A stretch of 64,000 bases of DNA from Tubulanus polymorphus (GCF_964204645.1 NC_134033.1:15254155-15318154); one strand, 5' to 3'. Positions 1-15,930 are shown, counted from the first letter of the stretch. Translations and numbers: made by a program. Notes: generated from the letters alone by a model not told the origin.

Positions 1-312
1 TCTCACAACTAAAGACCAGTCTAAGCTCATTTTGGTTCTATAACCAATCTAACAACTTAAGACCAGTCTATGCTCATTTTGGTTCTATAACCAATCTCAC
101 AACTAAAGACCAGTCTAAGCTCATTTTGGTTCTATAACCAATCTAACAACTTAAGACCAGTCTAAGCTCATTTTGGTTCTATAACCAATCTAACAATTTA
201 AGACCAGTCTAAGCTCATTTTGGTTCTATAACCGATCTCACAACTAAAGACCAGTCTAAGCTCATTTTGGTTCTATAATTTATCTCACAACTTAAGACCA
301 GTCTAACCTCAT
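1..312. repeat. 47-bp tandem array (foldback family A)
   Basis: About six copies of a 47-bp unit with the core AAGACCAGTCTAAGCTCAT followed by TTTGGTTCTATAACCAATC. The starts of AAGACCAG at 12, 59 and 106 give the period. The same unit recurs at 5.9, 28.3 and 50.8 kb, and inside foldback elements at 14.7 and 26.6 kb. The array lies in the last MOSPD1 intron. Confidence 0.9.
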
Positions 313-500
313 AGTTCCATAAGCGATCATTCATTTATTAGGTATGCATAAAATTTGAATTTTTCATAAGTCCCTGTCAGCCATTTTTGTGTATACATGC
401 ACTTCAATAAGCAAGTCAATAAAAATGGCTAAAGTATAAGATAAAATGGCCGATTTTGCGCATGAGGGATTGAAAAATTCCAATGTGATGCATACTTACA
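313..500. mobile_element. degenerate miniature element, family D
   Basis: A diverged relative of the element at 3838-4014. It shares ATTCATTTATTA, the GCATAAAATTTGAATTTTTC block, and an inverted GATTGAAAAATTCCAATG counterpart. No protein is encoded. Confidence 0.45.
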
Positions 501-544
501 AACGATCCTGATTTAAATGAAATGAGTACATGGAAGTTTACTCA

Positions 545-3781
<3,237 letters not shown>

Positions 3782-3837
3782 TCAGGTCCACGAGTGGGTA
3801 CCGGTAATTAGTTACGGTACCTAGTTTACATAGTGTA

Positions 3838-4014
3838 TAGGGGATTATTCATTTATTATTATTTACGTACGCATAAAATTCGAATTTTTCTACCCCCCTC
3901 CCCCTCTGTACGCAAAATCGGCCATTATTTCATATACATTAAGCATTACAGTACGCAATTGCACTGACCCCTCCCCCTCCCCTAATGCGTACGTAATAAA
4001 TGAATGACCCCTAG
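3838..4014. mobile_element. miniature element family D
   Basis: The termini AGGGGATTATTCATTTATTA and TAATAAATGAATGACCCCT are inverted, with subterminal TACGTACGCAT/ATGCGTACGTA. The interior is C-rich and non-coding. A degenerate copy lies at 313-500. Confidence 0.7.
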
Positions 4015-4172
4015 GAGAAAAGTTTGCACAAAAACCACCCAATCAACCATTACCATTTGTGATGTATTTTTACGTCACAAATGTGTTTACTACAATCGCT
4101 GGTGTAGTGAGTCATTACGCCACTGGTGTGTGGCCATACTATATGCAGCTTGGGCCAAATTCGGTTTTCGTA

Positions 4173-4291
4173 TCTAGTCGACTAGTGGTCGGAACTAATA
4201 ACCGAATGCGCTTGATTTTCGAACTATTTCCGGAATATAGTTCCGACTTACGGACATTCGGTTTCGTTTAGTTCGACTATAGTCGACTAAC
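4173..4291. mobile_element. miniature element family H
   Basis: TAGTCGACTAGTGGTCGGAAC at the left is inverted as AGTTCCGAC and TAGTCGACTA at the right. The block ACTAGTGGTCGGAACT followed by ATAACCGAA recurs at 53.85 kb. Confidence 0.5.
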
Positions 4292-4399
4292 TCAGAAAAC
4301 TGAAGGAGGCCTTGTCTGCTTCAATTTAATTCCAATTTTTACTCATAGATGGAGGATTAGTACCTCTAACAGCCTCTAATACCGAATTTATTTGAATTG

Positions 4400-5030
4400 A
4401 ATGACGCAATTGGGTTCGAATCCTGGTGAGGTACGTTACATTATCTGCGGTAGTGAAGAGGTCAATGGTTCACTGAGATAAACATCACCGAATTAGGAGG
4501 AGTCCGCAGTAATTGATATATTTGTAATATAGACATTTCCTTGAAATTAAATGACCGATCGATCGTGAAACTAAACTAAAACCACAGCACGGACCGGTCA
4601 CTGACAATTAGCCCCACAGACAGTGAATAGGCCTACGTGCATAGCCAAAAAAGGGAGTTCACCACGAATGAACCCCCCTTCACAAAATAATTCTTCTATG
4701 CTAAGGTAACAGAATATTCTTATGGCATTAAAGGAACACATACTTTTTCACCCTTTTTATGGCTTTGAAAACCTAATCTTCATCTCTCTCTAGTAATACT
4801 CCACCTCCATCAAAAATCAAAATCACATTCACAGATAATCGTGGCAACGTCCCTCCCTGGGCCCTGCCTCTCCAGTTTGATCGACCCCCGATCTCTGATT
4901 CACCTAAAAGAAGAAACACGGAAACAAAGGGTTCGAATTTTCATATGTTACCTGCATTTCAATACATTTGACGTAAATATTACGAAATATCATTCAGTTT
5001 CTTTTCAATCGGAATAAAGTTTCATTTAAT
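4400..5030. other. non-coding, possible stray exon at 4850-4903
   Basis: There is no recognised gene. On the minus strand a strong acceptor-like TTTCTTCTTTTAG precedes an open stretch, VNQRSGVDQTGEAGPREGRC, that ends in a stop soon after. I could not match it to a family, and no partner exon is visible. Confidence 0.25.
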
Positions 5031-5560
5031 TTTGTGGCTCCACGTACTCTATGATCGCGCGCTACGGCTGTGTACATAACCTTACTTATAAGAGAGAGGG
5101 CGCCATGAGCTGGTAGTTATTTGGCGGGCTACGAGTCCACAGCGAACTGAGCGTAGGGTTTCATACACTGAAAATGTACTTTTCATCCTCACCAAAAGAT
5201 TCGTTATCGAATCTCTAAGCTGATTATTACTTATTGAAAGGAATTGATCCAACTTTTTGGATATGATCTCTGATTCCGTTTATTTATTCTTTTCGCAATA
5301 AAACGTTCATTGAATTTATGGCTCCACGTAACCTTTCTATTTTAGCACAGGGGTGGGCACTACAAGCTGGCTAAGGACAGAAAATTAACTCGCGGGCTAC
5401 GAGTCCACAGCGAAGTGAGCGTCACGTCTTTCGCGCCGAAAATACGGTTTTCACAAATATGAGGAGAATCGTTATTGAATTTATGAAATGCTCACGTGTT
5501 TTATTTCATTTGTTTCATTTCAACGTGGGGAGAAAATTTCCTGATTCATGGGTGGAGGCC
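5030..5560. repeat. two-copy tandem repeat, about 267 bp
   Basis: GGGCTACGAGTCCACAGCGA occurs at about 5128 and 5395, and TGGCTCCACGTA at about 5035 and 5320, in the same order. No coding capacity is recognised. Confidence 0.6.
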
Positions 5561-5864
5561 GTGGTCTCGGGATCCACAGACCCGTGTCTTCGCGGGCAAT
5601 ATTGTCTTTTTCACCAAGACGATCGTAGACTGGTCACATGGAAATTGCATATTTTTTTTATGTATTCCTCTACAAATATCTAATACCGAGGTTGGGACTC
5701 CGCTAATTAGCCTATGGTACCCGGCTGGCTGCTTTATACTATATATTCTTAGATCTGGACCCCTGACTCCCAGTTTTCTTAGATCCGCCCCTGTGATTAA
5801 TCATCTTTATTGCCCCAGTAGCGTTCAATGGATGCCGAGGCTCCACCATTGGGTCTAGTTGGAC

Positions 5865-6325
5865 AGTCGTAACTTAAGTTTAACAGTGTGGTCCTTAAAT
5901 CCGGTCTGAAGTTGTTAGATTGGCTATAGAACTAAGATGGCCTTCAATCTAAGCATGCCCCATCAGTTTATTCAAATATTCTACAAAATCTTTATCATAA
6001 CGCACAAATGAATGTATACTCAAGTGGACCTACAAGTTGTTTGATTGGTTGTAGAAACAAAATGGAGCCTAGAGTGATCTCGAGTTGTTAGATTGGTTAT
6101 AGAACCAAAATGAGCTTAGACTGGTCTTAGTTAGATTGGTTATAGAACCAAAATGAGCTTAGACTGGTCTTAAGTTTGTTAGATTGGTTATAGAACCAAA
6201 ATGAGTCTAGACTGGTATAAAGTTGTTAGATTGGTTATAGAACTAAAATGAGTTCAGGCTAGTCTCGAGTTGTTATTGCTAATTTAGAACTGATATACGT
6301 TAAGGCTGGTCTTAAATCTAAGTCA
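5865..6325. repeat. 47-bp family A array, inverse orientation
   Basis: Several copies of TTGTTAGATTGGTTATAGAA plus CCAAAATGAGCTTAGACTGG, the reverse complement of the array at base 1. Confidence 0.85.
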
Positions 6326-6884
6326 TGACTGATTTCAAACGCACAAACAAGAATATATTCATGCCTAAAATATCCTCACTTGCCATTAGTGTAGATAGAA
6401 TACCCAATTGCCGCAGTAGCGTTCAATGCGTTTCTTTTCAAGTATCATTTTTACAGCTTATTAAGCACACAAATAAGTATATACCAACATTCTTTGAGTG
6501 TCGTTTGTTGCAAACACCCGCGAATATACTGTCTGTACAGTCACACACATAATAACAAAATAATAATTGTTATCGGCTTTCACAGTATATTTTGACGACG
6601 ATGGTCAACTCAAAACTGTCGATGTAACGCTACTTGTCTAGTATCGTTTCTGTCAATGTGATTTGTTTAATCAGCTTATTTAGCTCTGGTTGGATACTCT
6701 CAACTCGCTGAAATGTTGCCTCATTATTCGACTCCTTACTACTCTCGAGTCTAGTGTTCTTCAACTCTTGCCAGATTCACTGACCCTGTGAATTTAATTG
6801 ATACTAGACGCAGACGCGCGCCTCAGACAAGGCGCGCTTGTTTGTACCGTAATTATTTCTTCACTGTGTTGTGTTTTGAGAGAA

Positions 6885-7580
6885 AGAGTGAGAGGAGGGA
6901 GAGGATGAGAGAGGAGGAGGAATGAGGAGGGAGAGAAGGGGAGATTAGGTAAAAGTTTTGAGAGTTTTACAGCAAGACAGGCCTGTAGAGATAGGTTGGG
7001 TCGAGGTTTTTAGGGTTTTGGAAGTGGCAGAGTTGGGGAGAAGAAAAGGAGCGAATCAGAAAAAGTTTTAAGATTACGAGGTAGACTAAGAGATTAGGGA
7101 AATGGGGAAATGAGAGAAAAGAGGTGAGGGCGAGAGGGGACAGAGAGAGGAGAGGAGAGAGAGAGGGAGAGAGGGAGGAGAGGAGAGAGAGGGAGAGAGA
7201 GGAGTGAGGAGAGAGGAGATAGAGGGAGAGAGAGGAGAGGAGAGAGAGAGGGAGAGAGGGAGGAGAGGAGAGAGAGAGAGAAGAGAAGAAAGGAGAGAGA
7301 GGAGAGGAGAGAGAAGGAACGAGAGGAGTGAGGAGAGAGGAGAGAGGAGAGGGGAGAGAGGAGAGAGGAGAGGGGAGAGAGAGGAGTAAGGAGAGAGGAG
7401 AGAGAGGAGAGAGAGAGGGAGGAGAGGAGAGAGAGAGAGAAGATAGGAGAGAAGAGAGGAGAGGAGAGAGAGGGAGAGAGAGGAGAGGAGGGAGAGAGAG
7501 AAGAGAGGAGAGAAGGAGGAGAGAGAGAAGAGAAGAGAAGAGAGGAGAGAGGAGAGAGGAGGGAGATGAGAGATAGGGAG
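6885..7580. repeat. polypurine GA-rich tract
   Basis: About 690 bp of almost pure G+A on the plus strand, built from irregular GAGAGG, GGAGAG and GAGGGA words. Open frames through it (Arg/Glu on plus, Ser/Leu/Pro on minus) are composition artefacts. Confidence 0.95.
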
Positions 7581-7599
7581 ATAGGGGTTGAAATTTGAG

Positions 7600-9930
7600 G
7601 CGATACCAAAAAGGTTAGGAGATTGAAGAGAAGATATAGAAAAGGATGGATTAAACTCATCTCTTACACAATTGTTTACAGTTTGTTTTGAAATAAGAGT
7701 AAAAATCTAAACGCCTTAATTCAATCAACATCACTATATATAATGTGTAATATCTATTGGAACAGTAAACGTAAAGATGAATAGTGACGGTTAGCTTGAT
7801 TTTATCAGAAAAACGAGCTTCCATTTAACAGCTAGTGTGGAAAGTTCTCCAAATGAGTCACATTCACCCGGACTTTTAATAAAATCAAGTTAACCAGAGA
7901 AAACCTTCAAATCTGTCATAGCGTTTGTCTGATTCGACACCTGATTAACACGGCAACTTAATTTATGAGGACATAAATTAAAGTTTTTAACCGAGAAATC
8001 ATTCGCAAAAAACTGCGCCGCAGTCGCGAACTCCGATCCCTGTGGCGCCGGTGACGTGGTTCATGCGGGAAAAACTACGGAGCGGCAAGAGAAAAAATAA
8101 TACCGGTTTCTTCTCTGACAACGTAAACACCTTTAAACCATTGTCAGCGAGGCAAGCTATCATAGTGTCTCGGATAATGCACCTTAATAACATTCTTAGC
8201 AGAAACGGAAGTTTTCCCCACAAAAGCCCCTTCTCACCTCGCGAAGTCTTCTCATAAAAGAGAGCTTCCGAATTAACAATTTCGCTAATGCCAGCCGTGT
8301 TTTTACGTGTCATTCTTAACAATGGCAACTGCGTTTGGCAACAATCACGGCGGTTTCGGTGTTATTTCGTCCAACAATTAGCGAACAAGGAAAATTGCCC
8401 AGTTTGACGTTCGGAACGGAGCGGGGTGACGATCTTTACAGATATTTGTATCGCTGCTGAAATTGCCCCGGTAATTTTCTAGCTATTGTTCACGCGGCGA
8501 TGTGGCGTTCGCGACGACGCTCTTCGTATTGGCAGCGATGGATGGAGTCGCGCTTTTGGAATTGTTTTCACAGTTTGACTGCTCGCGCAGTGGCAGTCTC
8601 TGAGACCGTCGTCGGTACAGGTTTGACAGGTTTGCCGGGTCCAATTTACCGCTGAAAGGTGAGGCGTTTATCGTTAGAGACGATGCGCGAATGGGTCTAG
8701 AGGTGATTTTCAAGTCCCCCCTGGTGTAGAAAATCGTACCACTACACGATAAATGAAATGAATGCTAATCGTATTACACATGTGTTAGATATTACAGACC
8801 AGATTTCTTGATATCTCTGAATTGTAACATTTTTCGCCAAAAATTAGAGTAATTTGATAGAACAAAATATTTTGTTACATTTGTTTTATCGAAAATGAAC
8901 TGAAATTATTCTGATTTTGAGAATATTTAGATATTTTTGGGTGTGATCGAGAGCATGTACAGGGCTGTGGTCAGCTTATGGTTTAAAGGATCATCTACAC
9001 TACAAATCTGGTCCAAATGTAGATGGGGTATACATCACCCTAAATAAGATGTTAGAAAAAGAAAAAAAACAACATTAATATAACAATCATATTACGAGGC
9101 ATGATTAGCAATAACTATAACAATTTGGAAGACATATCACCGGGGACAAGTCCCTATCAACCACTTCACAACTGAATCGTAGTAATTGAACAGAGAAGTT
9201 AGCCTGCTTATGGACCTAGACTCCACGGTCTGGTCAGTGTATTTTGAGAAGAGTAGCTGTGCTGTCTAGTCAGGCGTTATGACTCTACTGACCGACAATT
9301 TTCTTTATTCTCTGATCATAAAAGCTTCCGTAAGGTCGTTTTCTTAAACACGTTTCTGGTGACCATTTAGTTTAGTGGTAATCTATTCAATACCCTATAG
9401 TTCCCGGTTATCTTCGGTTTCTAAGGCTATTTCAGAAATATTCTTGATATGTTTCGTGCGTAAAGGTCAACTATTGAAAAATATCGAAAATGAAAAACAG
9501 AATAATTGCAAACTTTTACGAAGAATTCCGGGCCGTCCCCAAATTAACTACTGACAACATATTCACCTGTCGTACTGACTTAACTTCGTTGTACGAAAAG
9601 ATTCATGTTCGGTTTGGTTTTTTTTACGGTGTTATAACTCGGAAAAAAAGAGAAACATAAGACAAAAAGAGCCGGAGGCGTTGAACGAAGAAACACACAC
9701 GCGACGACATGACTCGAATCATCATCATCACCTATTGTAAGAATGGCAACGTGTGTATCAAAAGAGTCCAAACAATGGAGTTTCCTATACCAGGTGTTGT
9801 CTAGTATAGAATGCCCGAAGTCATTTAACTTTAATGACACTAAAAAAAGCGACGTCGTCTTGACAATTCTCAGTTTGTTATACGGAGTGGCATAAACACG
9901 AGACACCTTTACGTACTCGTTTACAGAATT
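7600..9930. other. gene-poor stretch, no recognised element
   Basis: CpG-richer DNA at 8.3-8.7 kb has no recognisable protein. A minus-strand open segment at 9849-9734 has acceptor-like and donor-like edges (TTTTTTTAG and GTGATG), but its peptide (SLKLNDFGHSILDNTWYR) matches nothing I know. Confidence 0.4.
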
Positions 9931-9989
9931 ACTTTTTTGTTTTCAGCACATGCTCACTGCTGTCCTCCCTTTCAGGAGCGGATATAGAT

Positions 9990-10165
9990 AAGACAACATA
10001 ATTCCGTAGTGGAATATTTCTAGATGCTGAGAAAATTATCAAATTTTTCAAACCCCTTGAACCACTTGCCGCGTTTTGCCGACATGAAGTTTTGTGTATT
10101 AGAATATTTCTAGATGCTCAGAAAATGATTGATTTTCTCAAAGCCTTCTGAAACGTAAAACCTAA
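9990..10165 (+). repeat. imperfect direct repeat
   Basis: GAATATTTCTAGATGCTGAG near 10011 recurs near 10101 with one change, followed by similar AAAAT...TTTTTCAAA.CC. Function unknown. Confidence 0.5.
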
Positions 10166-11484
10166 ACGGCCTCGTCTCCATGGCACTCGCTGTCGTGTTC
10201 TATTTACATATGTATATATAACCCCAAATTCTTCCTATAATTCCTGGTTCCGCTCCCGCTATTCAGAACTCACAGTGATGAGGAAAAGTAGGTTTTCTTA
10301 AAACTGTAACATTAATGTGAATTATGATGATAACTATGTCTTTATTTCTTACAATAGAAAAGAAGAAAAAAGAAAATACTAAAAAAAAAAAAATATCAAT
10401 ATGCACAAGGAATAAAACATATTCATATTCCGAAAGATTTAAGAACATATTCGAAAGGTAAAACTCTCATAAGCTAACTTAACAGTTTCCTAGAGCCGTA
10501 TCTAGCGGAAGATGGGGGTAAGTTGCCCCCAGAAATTTTGGAAAAGTGCCCTTTTTGCAAATATCATCGTTATATCTAAACTACCCCTTTTCAGGATCCC
10601 CTGCCCCCCACCCCCAAATTCAAATACTAGGTACAGTATTGATACAATAGTAATCGATTAAGTCTTTTATCTCCCAGTTTAACTAAATTGAAAGGTTTAT
10701 CAATTTGCTATCGAAAGTTGACCACACGAAGAATCGTTCAAACTTAAAGTACACTTTTCAATTTCTAAACCGGTTTTGGCGCATAAAAGGTGTTTGTATG
10801 ACATGAGATATCTACGTTTTCTATTCGGAGAATCATATTATTTTTTGTTATCATTTTTACTCGAAGCAAAGAACAAAACACATTATCCGCTTCTCTGCCC
10901 GTATAAATTTTTGAATTCACTCGGAAGAAAAGAGTAAAAATGTAAAAATTTCTTTTAAACTCTGACTTTATATTGAATGAATCAGTAAGATCATGATATT
11001 CGTGATGAAACGATAAATGTGAAATCCCAAAATTTTTGAACGAATTAAAAGTTTAATCATAAATGCTAGAATCGTTTTAAATATTTCGGTTGGTTCCTAC
11101 CACACACTTCTTAGGTACAAACAGGAGTTCAGTCCAAACTGGAAGAAAGGTGGCAGGAACCACCCGAAATATACCGAGAAAGTACTGGCAATGTCTGTTG
11201 TAGAGTTTAAGTCATTCGCCAAAATACAGATCTTCAATGCACAATTTTCCTTGGCGTTTGAACTTTTGTTTTACGATGGAATTACTGCGCTATACAAATT
11301 AACAATATCAAATATTTCTAGCATTTTTAGACCTTTCAAGTCTTTCAAGAATTGTGGAATTTTACATTTTTTGACTTTCATGGTTTGCACTCGAAAGTTG
11401 ACAGAAAATTTTCTTTCATTCAGTTTTTCAAATCTCATACATTCAGAATGAAAAGGGTAGTAGGATTTTACGTGAACAATCATT

Positions 11485-11560
11485 GGCCTTCTTAGCGCGG
11501 TGGACGTGCTGTTTGTCTCACAACCAGTAGATTTTGGTGGGGTCGAATCCCCTGAAAACA
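11485..11560 (+). repeat. tRNA-like sequence, possible SINE head
   Basis: TTAGCGCGGTGGACG resembles a Pol III A box, and GGGGTCGAATCCCC resembles a B box about 45 bases later. The stems are not good enough for a tRNA gene. Confidence 0.35.
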
Positions 11561-11828
11561 AGCTATTTTGTTAGCTATTTGACATTTTGTTATTCTATTC
11601 ACATCGTAAAAATAGACCGCGGGGGTCTGTCTGACGCACAACGCCCCCTAGGTAACAATAACTTTTTTGTAAAACATAATAGCCCGCTTTTCATAGGAAA
11701 CAATAAAAAAATCATCACCAGGCCAAACAAGTCGAAAATAATGTTTAGCAAGTTTATCACAGGTTCCTTTTGTAAACCGGTAATTTGAGGTAAAACAAGG
11801 ACAAATGCTAATGTTGTAATCATGGATA

Positions 11829-11872
11829 CGCTAGGTGGCGCTCAAGCCATGCAACACGACGCCACCTAGCGG
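11829..11872. promoter_or_regulatory. facing pair of CTCF-like motifs
   Basis: CGCTAGGTGGCGCT (11829-11842, plus) and its near reverse complement GACGCCACCTAGCGG (11858-11872) face each other with a 15-base gap. The words fit the CTCF core. Binding is inferred. Confidence 0.45.
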
Positions 11873-11879
11873 TAAAGCT

Positions 11880-12700
11880 ATGATCGCACCGTGTTCCTCT
11901 TTCCCGAAACGAACGACTCAATATCGCGGCCTCGTAACGATGGATATTTGTTCAGAAAGTCGATAGCCAGTGGGGGTTCCCGGCGTCAAGTGCATACACT
12001 CGTATTGTTCCCGGTGTCAGCGAGTTTTTTTCAGACTCTTTTCTGAAAATAATCTGCAAACAAAAAGTAAACATCAAAGAACTCTTGGCTTTCAGCTGAT
12101 TCTAACACATATAACGAAACCCTTAAGCAGCGCGGTGACCAACCTGCACTGGCATATATCCAATGCTCCTTTATTTTCCAAGGCTTTTTTGAGTAAAAAA
12201 AAGTAACACATTTCCCGTGATTCAGCATCTGTAACTAGGTGACGACGTATACAACGGTTTCTATTGTTGGCCCGAGCGGATACTATTTAGTTTCCGAGCT
12301 TATGAATCTGTTATATTGTGTCAATCGAACCGCGAACGGCTGATAACGTCATGTTAAAGAAACATCTCTAATAGAGGAAAATATGAGTCCTGACTTCACT
12401 AACAACTCACTGGAGTCAGTTTCAGAAAACCCATTGTACGGTTAAGGTTTGTAATACGCTGCCACCTTTTTTAATGCCATTTACAACGTAACGTCAACAT
12501 TTTTCCAATAGCAAAAATGCCCAATTCCACTCAAATTCAACTGAAAATACTATTCTTTATAACATTGTCAAATCCATTTTGATGCCATTTTTTTCCATTG
12601 GTCCCATCAGTGGCGTTATAAAGGACTAAAGCCGTGATTAAATCAAAGTCGTTGCCATAAGCAATTTGATCATTTGATCAAACTGATCCCAGGGCCTAGG
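11880..12700. other. non-coding, nothing recognised
   Basis: No open frame with family similarity and no clear repeat. Confidence 0.5.
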
Positions 12701-12701
12701 G

Positions 12702-12960
12702 GACCGGTTGCATAGTCGAGACTTTTAAAGTGCAGCATCGAATCAGATTGGCCTCAGAATTTAGATGGTCTTAGACTGGTTTTTAGTCTAAGCCATGACT
12801 ATGGAACCAGCATAGTTGCATACGTCAGTCCAAAGATGGCCTTAAACCTCAAGACTAGTCTTAGGATAGGCCTATTATATCGGCTACGGAACTTTGTTGG
12901 TCTTAGCCTTCTATATTTTGGACCGGTTGAATATAGGCGAGCCTAAAATGAATTCTACAG
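12702..12960. mobile_element. family A foldback element, degenerate
   Basis: It begins GGGGACCGGTTGCATAGTCG and contains GTCTAAGCCATGACTATGG and further inverted family A words. It ends around GGACCGGTTGAATATAGGC. Confidence 0.6.
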
Positions 12961-12999
12961 GCGTTCGACGTATTAAACAAAAAAAAACAGACCATTGAA

Positions 13000-14120
13000 T
13001 ATTCATTGACCCGCAATAACCATGTTTTAATACCGCCCAGAAAAATCATCATCCTTACAACAAGATTTGCGTCGACGAAGATATCTCAGCAGTTCACTGT
13101 ATCAGAAGAAGATGCTGGATGAAGATGAAGATGGTTTTACCTTTAATTTAATGAGGGATGTTGAACGACGACGTGATCTTTTTTTTATCTGCAAGCAGAG
13201 TTTCTCATTTAAGACTCTCATTATTAGAATTTGACCCGCAGTATCAGCCGAACCGATCAATGGCAATCAAAGGCTTCCAGCATGAATAAACGCGGCTTAT
13301 CAACTCTTCATGTCCTCCCGTTGGTAGCGCGCGGAGCACTGCACAGATAAGCACACCGCACTTACCGGGCCTCCGATCCATTCTGTACTGTCTAATAAGC
13401 TTTTTGTTTTTTGCCCGGAACGCAGGTGAAATTGGATTGACGTGGCTATCACAGTCGAAAACACGGCTTAGGGGCTTAATCTTGAAAAACGGTTACAAAG
13501 GTTCATCAAGATTGTGTAGCAGGGGAACCGAGCGCACGCTCGCTAGAGCTCGAGAGAGCCGGGGAAAGGAAGTCTCACGCAAGCGATCGTCTCTGCCTCG
13601 TCGCCACCAGTTCCAACTACTACTTGAGAGCATATAATGAGCAAATTGAAGAAGTCTCGCGCACGCGCGCGCGTCGCACACAAAAACTACACCCGAACTT
13701 TGATGATAAATGCGTAGCGTGCATGGCGAGAATTGGAAACCATTATTTAAAAGTTCTCGTGAGGCTATAAGCAGTTATCCGGGGTACAATTTATCTAAGC
13801 CCACGGGTTTTAAAGGGTCGGTACTTGGAGATGATTTGAACGACGTGGCGTCTAGCTGAACGAGCGACGGAGAGCGTTAGATCTTACCGTCACAAACACT
13901 TGATTGAAATAACTTGTAAATTCGGGATAACGCCGGATTAGCCGCTATTAGTCTGATGAATAGCCTAATACGGAGGATTATCACGTATTCGCTCGATAGG
14001 AGGCGCTTGATGTATTCACAGACACGCGCAGACGCGGGACCCTGCGTCGTTTTAGAAAAAAAACAGTTTCAAAACTAAAAGTTCGCCAGCCACTTGAAAT
14101 TCAAATCATTGAGGCCTTTA
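13000..14120. other. non-coding, nothing recognised
   Basis: Alternating GC-rich and AT-rich DNA including a CGCGCGCG run near 13661. Open frames here resemble no protein family. Confidence 0.5.
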
Positions 14121-14124
14121 GAAT

Positions 14125-14560
14125 TATACCATTGATGAAAGACTGTATCCCCGTTGTAAAGATAATGTGATCATTACAATACAAAAACAAGTCCGAAAAT
14201 GTTTCCTTGAGCTGGCAATTTATTTCGTCGTATTTATTAATAGAATAGAATCAACATAAGAAATACTCAAGTAACAACAAAAAATCGTTAAATATATTCA
14301 TTATCCAATGGAGATCATTGATGAGCCCGTGTTGTAAAGATGATATACAGTCCCAGAGAATCCCTGAGCTAGTAGTTTATTTTGACGTTTCGACTCTATC
14401 CTGATAGTCATCTTCAGGAAAACTAGTGTCATATAACAAAATTATGAAATGTATGTGCAAAGAAAAAATGTGATTCAAAAATCTCACGAAAGAAAAGAAA
14501 ACAAGTCCTAGAACTAGTAGTTTATTATTTCAACGCTTCGGCTTATCCTCTTCAGGAAAA
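14125..14560 (-). mobile_element. cluster of hammerhead-like element copies
   Basis: The best core, on the minus strand, occupies 14417-14387: CTGAAGA, T, a GACTAT-type stem, GAAAC. It is preceded on plus by GAGCTAGTAGTTTATTTTGA. Degenerate relatives lie at 14185-14230 and 14505-14555. Confidence 0.55.
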
Positions 14561-14696
14561 CAGGCAGAAAACAGACGTTTCAAAAAGTTCACCCAGCCCT
14601 GGAAGTGGTGGTTTTCCTCAGAAATATCCGTCGCTCTATGCGACCCCAACCACCCAGACACTCAGTTCTCGGTGATCTAAGGTGCAAACAAACCAG

Positions 14697-14836
14697 GGGC
14701 CGGTTGTATAGTCACGGCTTAGACTTAAGACCAGTCTAAGACCTACTTGGTTCTATAGCCAATCTAACAACTTAAGATCAGTCTTAAGAATTAAGACTAC
14801 TTTTAGACTAAAGTCATGACTGTGCAACTGGCCCCA
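14697..14836. mobile_element. family A foldback element, intact
   Basis: The termini GGGGCCGGTTGTATAGTCAC and GTCATGACTGTGCAACTGGC are inverted. The interior holds one 47-bp-type module (AAGACCAGTCTAAG with TTGGTTCTATAGCCAATC). About 140 bp, non-coding. Confidence 0.8.
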
Positions 14837-14851
14837 GGACTAATATTAACC

Positions 14852-15075
14852 AGATAAAATCCCACTATATACAGATTAAAAGAATTTAAAACCAGAATTT
14901 ATTTATTAAATCAAAAATATATAAAAGACACGACGTTTCGATCTCACCCTAGAGATCATCAACAGGTGACGATGACGATGATCTCTAGGGTGAGATCGAA
15001 ATGTCGTGTCTTTGATTCAATGAATAAATTCTGGTTTTTAAATTCTTTTAATCTGTAAATAGTGGGATTTTATCT
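14852..15075. mobile_element. large inverted repeat with hammerhead-like centre
   Basis: The ends AGATAAAATCCCACTAT and ATAGTGGGATTTTATCT are inverted, and about 100-bp arms converge on GATCTCACCCTAGAGATC. Each arm carries GATCTC/GAGATC followed by GAAA. The left arm, read on minus, has CTGTTGA, one change from CTGANGA. One arm has an 11-base AT insertion. Confidence 0.7.
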
Positions 15076-15079
15076 TATT

Positions 15080-15930
15080 ATCCGTTCACCACGTTTGGTT
15101 ATCGTTCTATCATATTAACAGTATTTTTTCAATTTGAAATGAGGGTGGATTCTCTAATGTGTTTATGATTGATATTAGTACAAACGAATTTTACAATATT
15201 TTCAAAGACACCAAGACTGGAAATAGTCCCGCAACTATAAAGCTTAAACTCACTCCCATCAGTAATCTACGCATATAATGTCTAATCTCGGAGTACATAA
15301 AGACCGTCTCAGACTAATCTATTGAATTCTCTCGGCTGAGATCGCCAGTGTTCCTTTCACTGAGGGAATCTGTAAGTTCGACTGCGCGTTGAAAGGGCTC
15401 GGTTATTGGACGTATTGAGCTCGACTCCGTCGGGGCTACGGTTGATATAACAGAGATATACATGTAATTATTAAAGCTATTGTGCAGCGCTGAGGCTCGA
15501 TACGAAAGCCACTTAACTCGCTACAATACGCCATCAATACAGACCCCTATAAGGACCTTACCCCTAGGGATATGTTATAATCAACCTCAACATTGACAGT
15601 GAATCAAACCTCATTCAGCAAATCTACATTTATCTATTTTTTTTCTTTCTTTCTCTGTGTGTGTGTCTGTGAGGACAACTAAAGGCTTCGTGCATTCTCT
15701 CTCTCATCCAGGATGCTCGATGTAATCTGAGCGGGTGGTTTTTAGAGGAACTTTATTCTCTTAATGCAGCTGATATGAATCAGCACTGTCGCCCCAGTAT
15801 CTTTGTGCTGCTATTGCTATTTACAGTCGAAATAACGTTTTATTAATGATCAATAATCTGTAATATTTGATTTAATGAAGTTTCGTTTTGAATCTTAGAT
15901 TGCGTACAATCTATTCAGTACGGGCTATAA
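15080..15930. other. non-coding, nothing recognised
   Basis: Only simple features: a T/C-rich TTTCTTTCTTTCTC run and a GTGTGTGTGT stretch near 15640-15670. Confidence 0.5.

Noticed and set aside
9734-9849. Minus-strand segment with acceptor- and donor-like edges
   Set aside because: The peptide matches no family I know and no partner exon is visible nearby, so I do not call a gene.
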